Shown: piece by piece, positions 1-8,463 of the stretch
Layout of the letters: the number at the start of each line of letters is the position of its first letter
Position numbering within the stretch: position 1 is the stretch's first letter
Source of the DNA: Hyphomonas chukchiensis
GTDB lineage: Bacteria; Pseudomonadota; Alphaproteobacteria; Caulobacterales; Hyphomonadaceae
DNA length: 64,000 bases
NCBI RefSeq assembly: GCF_000682695.1
Contig: NZ_AWFG01000002.1
Coordinates: forward strand, 1 to 64,000
Direction: 5' to 3'
The notes under the pieces: model-generated
What the model saw: the letters and a program-made list of their open reading frames with translations, nothing else
Databases searched by the model: none
Told to the model about the DNA's origin: nothing
Made by a program: the position numbers and the translations under genes

Positions 1-118
1 CGTGAAATGCCGTCGCAGCTGGAAATACTTCGATCCGGCAACCGCTGACCCGGCTTTCCCGGACATCACGCCCCGCGATGCCCTGGCCGTGAAGGCCTGG
101 GACGCAATGCACGACTGA
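1..118 (+). CDS. ileS: Isoleucyl-tRNA synthetase, C-terminal end (partial)
   Basis: Only the last 39 codons are inside the window, ending at TGA 116-118. The residues KCRRSWKYF and the tail ending KAWDAMHD resemble the zinc-finger end of bacterial isoleucyl-tRNA synthetase, which charges tRNA-Ile in the cytosol. A Cys followed by a Trp-containing basic stretch is usual at this end of the protein. The ileS-lspA order is common in proteobacteria and supports the call. The fragment is short, so the identification rests partly on context. Confidence 0.7.
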   Translation, partial: VKCRRSWKYFDPATADPAFPDITPRDALAVKAWDAMHD

Positions 119-126
119 TCAGGGGC

Positions 127-266
127 GGCCCTCACCTCCCATCGCTTTGCGATGGGCCCCTCCTCTCCCAGAGGGAGAGGGGTTTGACGGCTCTGAACCT
201 CTTACCCCCTCTCCCGCTTGCGGGAGAGGACGGGCCTGCTGCCGAAGGCAGGGGGAGGTGAGGGCC
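127..266. repeat. Compound palindromic intergenic repeat
   Basis: A 14-bp perfect inverted repeat (127-140 against 253-266) encloses three shorter perfect hairpins: CCCATCGC at 138-145 with 149-156, CCTCTCCC at 162-169 with 173-180, and CCTCTCCCGC at 208-217 with 220-229. Nested palindromes built from CCTCTCCC/GGGAGAGG resemble the short REP-like elements found between genes in many proteobacteria. The element lies between the stop of ileS and the start of lspA and could fold in the mRNA as a terminator or stability element. No transposase is nearby. Confidence 0.7.
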
Positions 267-319
267 CCAAGTGTACAGAATCGCTTGATCGGCTGGGCGG
301 GGTCTGCAATCTGCTCGGC

Positions 320-847
320 ATGAAGTTCAATCCGGCTAATATCTGGGCGCTGGCCCTGGTGCCCGTCGTCATCCTGGCTGACCAGGTGTCGAAGTGGCTG
401 ATCCTGTCCGAGCCGCGTTTCAATGCGCTCGACTGTCTCAACGCGCCTGTGCCGTGCGGCCGTATTCCGCTGCCGGGGCCTGTCGACTTCAGCATGCTTT
501 GGAACCGGGGCATGAGCTATGGCTTCCTGCAGTCCGAAGGCTTCATGCGCTGGGTGCTGAGCGGCGTCATGCTGTTGATTGCGCTGGGTTTTCTGGTCTG
601 GCTGTTGCGCGCCGAGGGCCGCATGCTCAAGCTGTCGCTGGCCATGGTCGTCGGCGGGGCCTTTGGCAACCTGATCGACCGGGTGCGTTTCGGGGCGGTT
701 GTCGACTTTATCGACGCCGGCGCACTGTATTTCCCGTGGGTCTTCAATGTGGCCGATGCTGCGATTAGTGTTGGTGCGGTCTTGCTGTTTGTGGATCAGT
801 TCTTACTGTCGGGCCGAAAGCAGCCTAAGGCCGCTAATGAGAATTAA
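320..847 (+). CDS. lspA: Lipoprotein signal peptidase (signal peptidase II)
   Basis: This 175-residue inner-membrane aspartic peptidase cleaves the signal peptide of prolipoproteins after diacylglyceryl transfer. It has the family landmarks: ADQxSK near residue 20, GNLIDR at 116-121, and the two catalytic aspartates in VVDFID (about D129) and FNVADAAI (about D146). Four hydrophobic segments are visible. The frame stays open upstream to 218, but that part runs through the palindromic repeat, so ATG 320 is chosen because the first transmembrane helix begins there. Several lipoproteins in this window are potential substrates. Confidence 0.95.
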   Translation: MKFNPANIWALALVPVVILADQVSKWLILSEPRFNALDCLNAPVPCGRIPLPGPVDFSMLWNRGMSYGFLQSEGFMRWVLSGVMLLIALGFLVWLLRAEGRMLKLSLAMVVGGAFGNLIDRVRFGAVVDFIDAGALYFPWVFNVADAAISVGAVLLFVDQFLLSGRKQPKAANEN

Positions 848-880
848 ACCGATGCCAACCGGAGGCGAGGACGCCCTATC

Positions 881-1375
881 ATGATGAAACCAGTTCTTTT
901 GATCGCGGCCGGCGCGGCCCTTGCGGCCGCCACGGCCTGCACATCCGGCGGTGGCGGGTCGCGTACGCCTGACGAATTTCGGGTTGTCACCAAGGCGCCG
1001 CTGATCGTGCCACCGGAATATGGCCTGCGTCCACCTCCGGCCGGTGGCTCGCTGCCAGCGGAAGTCGATTCGGCCCGCGCCGAAGTCGCGACCGCTTTCG
1101 GCACCACGGTCGGCAAGGATGCCAGCAAGTCCGAGCGTGCGCTCGTGGCCGCAGCCGGTGCCAATGCGGTCAACCCGATGGTCCGTTCGCAGGTCGACTA
1201 TGAAGAGACCAAGACGATCCGCAAATCCACGGGCGTGGTCGACAAGATCCTGTTCTGGCGCAAGGACAATGCGGAAGACATCGAAGCCGCCAGCACCGAT
1301 AACGCCACCGGTGGCGGTGCTGTCGAGATCGTGAAGGCCAAGCAGGGCGCCCGCCTGAAACTGCCGGGAACCTGA
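881..1375 (+). CDS. DUF3035-type lipoprotein
   Basis: The protein has 164 residues and an N-terminal lipoprotein signal ending AATAC, with the Cys at about residue 20. It continues with a Gly/Ser-rich stretch and PDEFRVVTKAPLIVPPEY, which I recall as the hallmark of DUF3035 proteins found next to lspA in alphaproteobacteria. The rest is low-complexity and probably periplasmic. It starts 33 nt after lspA, with GGAGG/GAGGA sequences upstream, so the two are probably cotranscribed. A second ATG follows immediately at 884. Function is unknown; an envelope role is inferred from the signal and neighbours. Confidence 0.8.
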   Translation: MMKPVLLIAAGAALAAATACTSGGGGSRTPDEFRVVTKAPLIVPPEYGLRPPPAGGSLPAEVDSARAEVATAFGTTVGKDASKSERALVAAAGANAVNPMVRSQVDYEETKTIRKSTGVVDKILFWRKDNAEDIEAASTDNATGGGAVEIVKAKQGARLKLPGT

Positions 1376-1422
1376 TCCAAGACTGATAAATGCGCGCAAG
1401 AGACGACCAGAGGGAGTAGCCC

Positions 1423-2778
1423 ATGAAACGGATAATCACCGGAGGGCTGCTCGCGGTCGCTCTCTTCTGCGGAGGCGCTTCAGCCGAAGACGCCGCCTGG
1501 ACCCCAGAGACATTCACGCTCGACAATGGCATGCAGGTCGTTGTCGTGCCGGACCATCGCGCGCCCGTCGTGACGCACATGGTCTGGTACAAGGTTGGCG
1601 CCGTTGACGAGGAGCCGGGCAAGTCCGGCCTTGCGCACCTGTTCGAGCACGTCATGTTCAAGGAGACCAAGAACCTTGGTCCCGAAGAGTTCACCACGAT
1701 CGTCCAGCGCAATGGGGGCCAGCTCAACGCTTTCACAAGCTGGGACTATACGGCCTATTTCGAGCGCGTGGCCAAGCCGCAGCTGAAGACCATGATGGAA
1801 CTTGAGGCCGAGCGCATGCGCAACCTCAAGATCAATGATGATCCCAAGGGCCCCTTCATTTCCGAACGCGACGTCGTGAAGGAAGAGCGCCGCCAGCGGA
1901 TCGACAATGATCCGGGCTCCATCCTGCAGGAACAGGTCCTCTCCGAACTCTGGAAGGGCCACCCCTACGAGATCACCGTCATCGGCAAGATGGACGAAGT
2001 GGCCAAGCTCACGCCCGCCGATGGCATGGCCTTTTACCACAAGTATTATTCGCCCGAGAACGCGATCCTCGTTGTCGCCGGAGACGTGACGACAGATGAA
2101 GTCCGCACGCTGGCCGAGGAAACCTATGGCCAGATCGAGCCTACGGGCACGGTCGACGGCACACGCAAATGGGCGCCCGTGCCGCTGTTGACCGAGAACA
2201 AGCTGCTCGTCCATTCCGACCCCAAGGTGCGCCAGCCAAGCTGGAGCCGCTATTATAGTGGCCTGTCGGAATCGCGTGAACGCCGCGAATCCTATGCCCT
2301 GGATGTCGGCCTCGCGGTTCTGGGCGGCGGCATGACCAGCCGTCTCTATCAGGCACTGGTCGAAGACGAACAGATCGCCATTGATGTCAGCACCGCCGCA
2401 TGGACCACGCTGCACGACGAAGGCCCGGCCGTCATCAGCGCCAGCCCCGTGGACGGTGTCTCGCTGGATGAACTCGACACGGCCGTGATGGCCGAGGTCC
2501 GCAAGGTGCTCGCTGAAGGCTTTACCGATGCCGAAGTGGAGCGCGCTCGCAACTCGCTGGCTGCCCGGGCGATCTATGGCCGCGACAGCCAGTCCAACAT
2601 GGCCAACACGTTTGGCTCGACACTGGCGCTGGGTGGCACCATCGATGACATCCTCGACTATCCTGACACCATCAAGTCGATCACGACCGAAGAGGCGCTT
2701 GCAGCCGTTCGCACCGTGTTCGGCGAGGACCGGCATTATATCGAAGCGGAACTCATTCCAGCCGAAGGAGACCAGTAA
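1423..2778 (+). CDS. M16 family zinc metallopeptidase, catalytic subunit
   Basis: A secreted 451-residue protein with a signal peptide ending GGASA at about residue 21. The inverted zinc motif HLFEH spans residues 72-76, and the downstream glutamate lies in KEERR at about 154, giving the complete HxxEH...E site of the pitrilysin/mitochondrial-processing-peptidase family. The second half carries the usual non-catalytic M16 domain with GGGMTSRLYQ. It is likely a periplasmic peptidase working with the product of the next gene, which starts 1 nt after its stop. GGGAG stands just before ATG 1423. Confidence 0.93.
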   Translation: MKRIITGGLLAVALFCGGASAEDAAWTPETFTLDNGMQVVVVPDHRAPVVTHMVWYKVGAVDEEPGKSGLAHLFEHVMFKETKNLGPEEFTTIVQRNGGQLNAFTSWDYTAYFERVAKPQLKTMMELEAERMRNLKINDDPKGPFISERDVVKEERRQRIDNDPGSILQEQVLSELWKGHPYEITVIGKMDEVAKLTPADGMAFYHKYYSPENAILVVAGDVTTDEVRTLAEETYGQIEPTGTVDGTRKWAPVPLLTENKLLVHSDPKVRQPSWSRYYSGLSESRERRESYALDVGLAVLGGGMTSRLYQALVEDEQIAIDVSTAAWTTLHDEGPAVISASPVDGVSLDELDTAVMAEVRKVLAEGFTDAEVERARNSLAARAIYGRDSQSNMANTFGSTLALGGTIDDILDYPDTIKSITTEEALAAVRTVFGEDRHYIEAELIPAEGDQ

Positions 2779-2779
2779 G

Positions 2780-4174
2780 ATGACCTACCTTAAGCTGATG
2801 ATGGGCGCCGCCAGCGCGCTCGTGCTTGCCGCCTGCGCCTCTGCCCCGGTGACTGAACCGGTGCCCGAAACGCTCGTCGAGACACCGGCCGCCGAACCGG
2901 CCATGACGGTCGACGTCCACAAGGGCGACTTTGTCGAGATCCAGCAATTCGTGACGCCCGGCGGCGTATCGGTCTGGCTCGTGTCCGAACCATCCATTCC
3001 GATTGTCTCGGTCGAGATGGCCTGGAAGGGCGGCGAGACGTCCGATCCGGAAGGTCTCGAAGGCCTGTCCGACGCCGTCGTGTACAACATGAATGAAGGC
3101 GCGGGCGACCTGGACTCGCTCGGCTTCCAGACTCGGATGGAAGAGCTGAACATGAGTTTCGGCTGCTCCACCGGCAATGACTGGACGAGCTGTTCAGCTT
3201 CCATGCTGAAGGAAAACGCGCCCGAGGCTATGGGCCTGATCGCGACGGCCTTCGACGCGCCGCGTTTCGATACCGGCCCGTTCGAGCGCTTCCAGCGGGA
3301 AAACCTGATCGGCATCAAGCAGCGCGAAACGAGCGCCGGCTGGCTCGCCCGCAAGGCCATGACAGACGCGCTCTATCCCGATCATCCCTATGCCCGTCAG
3401 ACCAGCGTCGAGAGCATCACGGCCCTGACACCGGAACTGGCGCGCGAACAGATGCGCAAGCTGATGGTCAAGGACCGGCTTCTGGTAACCGCCGTTGGCG
3501 CGGTGTCGCCGGAGGAACTCGCGCCGATGATCGACATGGCCCTTGGTGGCCTGCCGGAGACGAGCGAGCTGCCGCCTGTCGCCGATATCACGCTGCCCAC
3601 ACCACCCGCCGAGCCCATCGTGGTGGACCTGCCGCAGCCGCAGAGCCTCGTGATGTTTTCCGCGCCCGGCCTTGAGCGTCATGACCCGGATTTCTTCGCC
3701 GCCTATGTGCTGAACTACACGGTCGGCGGCGGTGGTTTCGAAAGCCGCCTGATGAAGACACTGCGCGTCGACAAGGGCCTGACCTACGGCGTCAGTACGG
3801 GCCTTTCCACGTCAGACCATCTCGACACATGGACGGGCGGTGGCCAGACAAAGAACGAGAGCGCGGGCGAATTCCTGGCCGGCATCCATGACGAGCTGAA
3901 CCAGTTCGTTGCCGATGGCATGACGGAAGAGGAACTCTCCGACGCCAAGGCCTATCTCACCGGTTCCTACGCGCTCGGCTTCGATTCCAATGCGAAGATT
4001 GCCGATCAGATCATGTCGGTGCGCCAGCAGGATCTCGGCATCGACTATTTCGACACGCGCAATGCGAACATGAATGCCGTGACGCTGGACGATGTGAACC
4101 GGGTGGCGAAGGAATATCTCTCGCCGGATAATTTCATCTACGTCGTCGTCGGCGAGCCCGAAGGCGTGGAATAG
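2780..4174 (+). CDS. M16 family peptidase homologue, inactive lipoprotein partner
   Basis: This 464-residue M16-fold protein begins with a lipobox (LVLAACA) and so is probably anchored to a membrane facing the periplasm. Where the preceding M16 protein has HLFEH, this one reads LSDAVVYN, so both zinc histidines and the catalytic Glu are missing. The C-terminal half keeps the conserved GGGGFESRLMKTLR segment. Active/inactive M16 pairs encoded in tandem are known to form heterodimers, the inactive one helping to shape the chamber. The frame is open further upstream inside the preceding gene, but ATG 2780 gives the lipoprotein signal. It ends one base before the stop of the convergent nrtR-like gene. 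Confidence 0.9.
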   Translation: MTYLKLMMGAASALVLAACASAPVTEPVPETLVETPAAEPAMTVDVHKGDFVEIQQFVTPGGVSVWLVSEPSIPIVSVEMAWKGGETSDPEGLEGLSDAVVYNMNEGAGDLDSLGFQTRMEELNMSFGCSTGNDWTSCSASMLKENAPEAMGLIATAFDAPRFDTGPFERFQRENLIGIKQRETSAGWLARKAMTDALYPDHPYARQTSVESITALTPELAREQMRKLMVKDRLLVTAVGAVSPEELAPMIDMALGGLPETSELPPVADITLPTPPAEPIVVDLPQPQSLVMFSAPGLERHDPDFFAAYVLNYTVGGGGFESRLMKTLRVDKGLTYGVSTGLSTSDHLDTWTGGGQTKNESAGEFLAGIHDELNQFVADGMTEEELSDAKAYLTGSYALGFDSNAKIADQIMSVRQQDLGIDYFDTRNANMNAVTLDDVNRVAKEYLSPDNFIYVVVGEPEGVE

Positions 4175-5119
4175 TCAGTCCGGCGTCTTGCGCGGTGTCG
4201 CAAGGCCCGGGGCGGCAATGCCCCTGACATAGTCCCGGCGGAATGCGTAAAGCTCCGCCGGGCGCCCGCCCGTCCCGGTCTCAAGACGGCCTGTGCCCTC
4301 GACGAGTCCGGTCTTGTCCAGTGCACGGCGGAAGTTCTGCGTGTGCAGGGAGAGGCCAAGAATGCCCTCCACGGCGCGTTGCAGCGATGACAGCGTGAAT
4401 CGATCCGTCAGCAATTCAAACACGACAGGCCGGTACTTGATCTTGCCGCGCAGGCGCGACAGCGCGGTGGCGAGGATGCGGCGGTGGTCGGAAGCCATCG
4501 GCGCGCCGAGCGTCACGGCGGGCTGCGGCAGGCCGGCATCGCGCGCGCATTCGGCGACGAGCCCGGCTTCATAGAGCAGCTCGTAGCGTTCCAGCACGCG
4601 CTCTTCCACCCAGCGGGCCCCATCGAGGCCGAATGCGATGCGGGCACGGTCCAGCCGCTTCGGATTGCCGGCAGCCCATGTGTAGAGATGCGGCGCGAGC
4701 TCGCCATCAATCATGGCCGGGCGCCCATTGCGGTGGTCTTCCCACGGGAAATAGCGGTACCAGCCCTGCCAGCGCGCCTCGAACGCCGCGCCGGTGGGCG
4801 CAGCATCCGGCATCAGCGCAAGATAGCCGACGGAGATCACACGCGCGGCAGGCGGCGCATCTGCCAGCGTCGCCTCGGGCGTGTCGCGGTCCTTGTCGCC
4901 GAACGTGTAGAGCTGTTCGACATAGCCGAGCTCGAATCCGGTCTGCTCGCGCACCCAGCCGCGCAGCGACAGGTCGAACGTGCGGTGGCGTTCCGGGTCG
5001 AACGGGCCGAAGGGCAGGGCGTCCTCGCCCGTCTCCCGGGTTGTGATCAGCACAAGCGGGTCGCCATCATCAATGGCGACCATTACGGCGGACAGACCGA
5101 TCAGGACGGAAAGGGTCAT
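4175..5119 (-). CDS. NrtR-like NUDIX-fold transcriptional regulator
   Basis: The 314-residue protein has an N-terminal NUDIX-like domain (about 1-150) with a degenerate NUDIX box around RGWVREQTGFELGYVEQ, which lacks the full GX5EX7REUXEEXGU pattern. The C-terminal domain (about 225-300) looks like a winged helix and ends with GRPAELYAF. This is the architecture of NrtR, which represses NAD metabolism genes and senses ADP-ribose derivatives, usually without hydrolase activity. Its start overlaps the stop of the HD gene upstream by 4 nt, so they are translated together. The target genes are not evident in this window. Confidence 0.75.
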   Translation of the reverse strand: MTLSVLIGLSAVMVAIDDGDPLVLITTRETGEDALPFGPFDPERHRTFDLSLRGWVREQTGFELGYVEQLYTFGDKDRDTPEATLADAPPAARVISVGYLALMPDAAPTGAAFEARWQGWYRYFPWEDHRNGRPAMIDGELAPHLYTWAAGNPKRLDRARIAFGLDGARWVEERVLERYELLYEAGLVAECARDAGLPQPAVTLGAPMASDHRRILATALSRLRGKIKYRPVVFELLTDRFTLSSLQRAVEGILGLSLHTQNFRRALDKTGLVEGTGRLETGTGGRPAELYAFRRDYVRGIAAPGLATPRKTPD

Positions 5120-5742
5120 CGGCGCTGGCTCATTTCAAAGTCATGGTGCAACTGGTTGTAGCGCGCAAGGAAAGCTTCCTGCGCTTCGGGCACGGCGAGC
5201 GGCTTCAGTTTCATGTGCATGCCTTCCGGCGGCTTGCCGAACAGCTTGTTTGATTCCTCCTCGGAGAAGCCGGCGAGTTGGACCGCTTCGAACCAGGCGC
5301 AGATAAGGTCGGCCCGTTTGATGAGTTTTTTCAGGCGCTGTGGCGTCACCGGCACGAGTTCGAATCGAATGTGGATGGCTTCCTGCAGGCGCGCCTCGAT
5401 GGATTTGTAGCTTTCGCCGAGCAGCGCCTTGAAGGGCGAGATCATGTCGCCGATCACGTATTCCGGGCTGTCATGCAAGAGGGCCGTCAGGCAGTCGCGG
5501 GGCGTGAGATCGGGATTCAGCTCGCGGCAGATGCTTTCCACAATGACGGAATGCTCGGCCACGGAGAAGGCATGGCCGCCCCTTGTCTGACCGTTCCAGC
5601 GGGCAACACGGGCCAGGCCATGGGCAATGTCCTCGATTTCCACATCCACCGGCGAGGGATGCGCAAGATCGAGTCGGCGGCCCGACAGCATGCGCTGCCA
5701 GACGCGGGGAGGCTTAACAGAACGCTTCGCGGGAGTGCTCAT
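5116..5742 (-). CDS. HD-domain phosphohydrolase (YfbR/HDDC2-like)
   Basis: A cytosolic protein of 208 residues with the HD-superfamily metal residues: HAFSVAEHS near the N-terminal third, HDSPEYVIGDM in the middle, and a later Asp (RADLICAW). The layout resembles YfbR-type 5'-nucleotidases, although the substrate cannot be read from sequence. ATG 5742 is chosen; another in-frame ATG lies three codons upstream at 5751. It is the first gene of a two-gene unit with the NrtR-like regulator, overlapping it by 4 nt, which suggests a shared role in nucleotide or NAD turnover. Confidence 0.82.
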   Translation of the reverse strand: MSTPAKRSVKPPRVWQRMLSGRRLDLAHPSPVDVEIEDIAHGLARVARWNGQTRGGHAFSVAEHSVIVESICRELNPDLTPRDCLTALLHDSPEYVIGDMISPFKALLGESYKSIEARLQEAIHIRFELVPVTPQRLKKLIKRADLICAWFEAVQLAGFSEEESNKLFGKPPEGMHMKLKPLAVPEAQEAFLARYNQLHHDFEMSQRR

Positions 5743-5751
5743 CGGGGCCAT

Positions 5752-6089
5752 CTTTAATGTATTGGTAGCAAGGGTAAAGAAACGGAGGCGATACGGTTAC
5801 AAACTGACCCCATTTCTGCCTCGATCCAAGAATGCAGTGTTAAGGCCTTTCCGGCATAAGGGTTGCACCACACCGGACAGAGACCGCTCAGCCAGATGCG
5901 GCCAGACCTAGGACAAGACATGATCGACATGATGACACAGTTCGTTTCGGGCCAGACACTGCCATTCTGCGTGTTGCTTGGGGGCTGTATCATTATGGTT
6001 GTTGAAGCGGCCCGCGCCAGCCGCCGCGCCCTCTGGGGCGACATGTTCTCCGAAGACCTGGAAGAATAGTACGTCTGCGGCTTGCCGCC
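5752..6089. other. Region between divergent and convergent genes with one doubtful small ORF
   Basis: This stretch must hold the promoter of the minus-strand HD/nrtR-like pair near 5752-5850. Its left part is relatively AT-rich around the ATTGGTAGC and GATACGGTTACA sequences, but I could not assign -35 and -10 boxes with confidence. The only possible gene is the short frame at 5920-6069. Confidence 0.4.
5920..6069 (+). CDS. Putative small membrane protein, 49 residues
   Basis: The short frame starts at ATG 5920 with AGGA about 7 nt upstream. It encodes one hydrophobic segment (LPFCVLLGGCIIMVV) followed by a charged tail (ARASRRALWGDMFSEDLEE). A single membrane helix with positive residues after it is the usual look of a genuine small inner-membrane protein. 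I recognise no family and it may not be expressed. Confidence 0.4.
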   Translation: MIDMMTQFVSGQTLPFCVLLGGCIIMVVEAARASRRALWGDMFSEDLEE

Positions 6090-7211
6090 TCAGGCCGTCT
6101 TTTCCACCAATACAGTCCCTGCCGAATAGCCTGCGCCGAATGAGCAGATCAGGCCTTTTTCGCCCGCTTTGAAATCACCCGAATGCTTGTGGAAAGCGAT
6201 GATCGATCCGGCTGACGATGTGTTGGCATAGGTGTCGAGCACGGTCGGGCTTTCGTCTTCCGTCGCCTCGCGGCCCAGCACTTTTGACGAGATCAGCCGG
6301 TTCATGTTGGCGTTCGCCTGGTGCAGCCACATGCGGCGCAGGTCTGTGCCTGACATGCCCAACTCGCCGAGATGTTCGCCGATCATGGTTGCCACCATGG
6401 GCACGACTTCGCGGAACACCTTGCGGCCTTCCTGAACGAAAAGCTTGTCCGGCGAACCGACGCCTTCCGGCGCAGCACGGTTCAGGAAGCCGAAATTGTT
6501 GCGGATATTGTTCGAGAACTCGGTCTTCAGTTTGGTGCCGAGGATTTTCCAGTAGCCAGCCGGGGCAATGCTTTCTTCTTCCACGAGCACGGCCGTGGCC
6601 ACATCGCCAAAGATGAAGTGGCTGTCGCGGTCGGTGAAGTTCAGGTGGCCGGAACAGATTTCCGGATTGACCATGAGCACAGATTTCGCGCTGCCGCTGC
6701 GGATGAAGTCTGCGGCGGTCTGGATGCCGAACGTGGCGGAGGAGCAGGCGACGTTCATGTCGAAGGCAAAGCCGCTGCACCCGAGCGCGGCCTGGATTTC
6801 AACAGCCATGGCCGGATAGGCGCGCTGCATGTTCGAGGCGGCGCAGATGACGGCGTCGACGTCTTCCGGCTTGCGGCCAGCGCGTTCCAGCGCCTGGCGG
6901 GCCGCATGAACGGCCATTTCGGCCATGACGGAGATCTGCTCGTTCGAGCGTTCCGGAATGCGGGGGGCCATGACGCCCGGATCCAGCACGCCTTCTTTGT
7001 CCATCACATGGCGGGATTTGATGCCCGAAGCCTTCTCGATGAATTCCACCGAGGAATGGGTCTTGGGCTCAACCGCGCCGTCGGCAATGTCGGTGGCGTA
7101 GGCGATATTCCAGTTGTCGGCCCACGCGTTGTAGCTCGCGACCAGTTCTTCATTGGAAATCGATTCGGGAGGCGTCCAGAGACCGGTCGCCGATATAACT
7201 GCTGTTTTCAT
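6090..7211 (-). CDS. FabH-like beta-ketoacyl-ACP synthase III
   Basis: The 373-residue thiolase-fold enzyme carries the Cys-His-Asn triad of KAS III: Cys156 in NVACSSATFG, His297 in WLHQANANMN and Asn330 in YANTSSAGS. KAS III enzymes condense an acyl-CoA starter with malonyl-ACP to prime fatty acid synthesis. At 373 residues it is about 50 longer than housekeeping FabH (about 317-330), with extra sequence in the first 90 residues. The opening ISATGLWTPPESISNEELV resembles the long FabH-like proteins such as Pseudomonas PA3286, which take medium-chain acyl-CoA. The gene stands alone, with no other fab gene nearby, so it is probably not the main FabH. Confidence 0.85.
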   Translation of the reverse strand: MKTAVISATGLWTPPESISNEELVASYNAWADNWNIAYATDIADGAVEPKTHSSVEFIEKASGIKSRHVMDKEGVLDPGVMAPRIPERSNEQISVMAEMAVHAARQALERAGRKPEDVDAVICAASNMQRAYPAMAVEIQAALGCSGFAFDMNVACSSATFGIQTAADFIRSGSAKSVLMVNPEICSGHLNFTDRDSHFIFGDVATAVLVEEESIAPAGYWKILGTKLKTEFSNNIRNNFGFLNRAAPEGVGSPDKLFVQEGRKVFREVVPMVATMIGEHLGELGMSGTDLRRMWLHQANANMNRLISSKVLGREATEDESPTVLDTYANTSSAGSIIAFHKHSGDFKAGEKGLICSFGAGYSAGTVLVEKTA

Positions 7212-7313
7212 CTTGCCCTCAGCAAGGGTGCGGCGGAATCCGCACCTCGTGTATTTCGATGCACTTGCTGTAACGCGCGTCGCGCATCCGGTCGAGAGAA
7301 GAGGTGCAGGTGG

Positions 7314-7628
7314 CTAGCGGGGCCGCTCGATCCCGGGATCGGACGATTCGCGGGCCATTTCAGGGGAAACGCCGCTGGCCACACGATCGGCTTCACGGTT
7401 TTCATACTGGCGTTGCCGTGCGGCGATGCTTTCGGCTTCGGCGCGGGCCGCCGCTTCCATCAGGGCGATCTGGGTCGTCACGCAGGACTTGCGGGCTTCA
7501 GGGCCTGGCGAGTTGGCGCAGCGCGACCAGGCAATCTGCTCACGTTCCTTTGCGATCTTGTCGGAGGCGCAGGCGCCAAGAAGCATTGTGCCGGACAGGA
7601 GGACAGTCAGTGTGAGGGCGTGTTTCAT
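7314..7628 (-). CDS. Small lipoprotein of unknown function
   Basis: The 104-residue product has a clear lipoprotein signal: a hydrophobic stretch ending LLGAC, with Cys at about residue 20. The mature part is polar and mostly helical, rich in Ala, Glu and Arg (IALMEAAARAEAESIAARQRQ), with two Cys (RCANSPGPEARKSC). I recognise no family. A second small lipoprotein gene lies just upstream on the same strand, 44 nt away. Confidence 0.7.
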   Translation of the reverse strand: MKHALTLTVLLSGTMLLGACASDKIAKEREQIAWSRCANSPGPEARKSCVTTQIALMEAAARAEAESIAARQRQYENREADRVASGVSPEMARESSDPGIERPR

Positions 7629-7672
7629 GTTGGCTCCACGGTGTTGTGGTCACAGCGGCCGGGAATGGTCGC

Positions 7673-7882
7673 TCAGTGATCAGATGCGAGGTCCGTCTGG
7701 GTGGTCGTATTGGTGGCCGTTTCAGAATCCTTCGCCTTGGTCTTCTCATAGATGCGGCAGGCCTGCTCCTCCGCCGGCGAATCGATCAGGCTGCAATCGG
7801 TGCTTTCCTGGCTCGCCGTCGTGCCTTCGGTGATGCAGGCCGTGAGCAGGAGTGCCGGAAGAAGCAGGATGGCCAAACGCAT
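7673..7882 (-). CDS. Very small lipoprotein of unknown function
   Basis: The start at ATG 7882 gives 69 residues with a signal peptide ending LLLTAC (Cys at about 16). The short mature region is polar and Thr/Glu-rich with a Cys pair (DCSLIDSPAEEQAC). An upstream in-frame ATG would add residues that spoil the signal peptide. The frame's upstream end falls close to the tag stop (7885), so it probably follows tag in one transcript. No family is recognised. Confidence 0.6.
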   Translation of the reverse strand: MRLAILLLPALLLTACITEGTTASQESTDCSLIDSPAEEQACRIYEKTKAKDSETATNTTTQTDLASDH

Positions 7883-7884
7883 TA

Positions 7885-8463
7885 TCAGGTCCTCTGTACA
7901 GCGCTGTGTCGCGGGCAATGTATCTCATGATCATTCACCATGCCAACGGCCTGTGCCCATGCGTAGACAATGGTCGGGCCGACGAATTTGAAGCCGCGTT
8001 TCTTCAGATCCTTCGACATGGCGGTCGACCAGTCAGTGAATGTCGGCGCCTTGCGGAAATCCTTCCAGCTGTTGACGATCGGATCGCCGCCGACCCAGCT
8101 CCAGCAATAGGCGGAAAAGTCTTCGCCCGCTTCGGCCATGTCGAGATAGGCGCGGGCATTGCCGATGGTCGCCTCGATCTTTTTCGGACTGCGGATGATG
8201 CCCGGATTCTGCAGGGCTTTTTCAATCCGCTTCGGTGTCCAGCGCACGAGGCGTTCGGGATCAAACCCGTCAAACTCCTCGCGGATCGTGTCGCGCTTGC
8301 GCAGGATGGTGATCCAGGAGAGTCCCGCCTGCATGCCGTCGAGCTGCAGCTTTTCCCAGAGGGCGCGGCCGTCGCGCTCAGGCACGCCCCATTCCGCGTC
8401 GTGATAGTCGCGATAGAGTTGGTCGTTCACCGGCGCCCAGCCGCAATAGGGTGCGTCAGTCAT
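7885..8463 (-). CDS. tag: DNA-3-methyladenine glycosylase I
   Basis: The 192-residue base-excision repair enzyme removes 3-methyladenine from alkylated DNA. It has the zinc ligands typical of Tag: Cys7 (YCGW), His21 (DYHDAEW), His179 and Cys183 (HEIHC), with the same spacing as the E. coli enzyme. The signature LSWITILRKRDTIREEFDGFD is also seen. ATG 8463 overlaps the end of ygfZ by 8 nt, so translation is coupled; a longer upstream frame is rejected because it runs into ygfZ and lacks family similarity. Confidence 0.95.
   Translation of the reverse strand: MTDAPYCGWAPVNDQLYRDYHDAEWGVPERDGRALWEKLQLDGMQAGLSWITILRKRDTIREEFDGFDPERLVRWTPKRIEKALQNPGIIRSPKKIEATIGNARAYLDMAEAGEDFSAYCWSWVGGDPIVNSWKDFRKAPTFTDWSTAMSKDLKKRGFKFVGPTIVYAWAQAVGMVNDHEIHCPRHSAVQRT

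Noticed and set aside
218-319. Longer lspA start upstream
   Set aside because: The added residues lie in the palindromic repeat and precede the first transmembrane helix, so ATG 320 is preferred.
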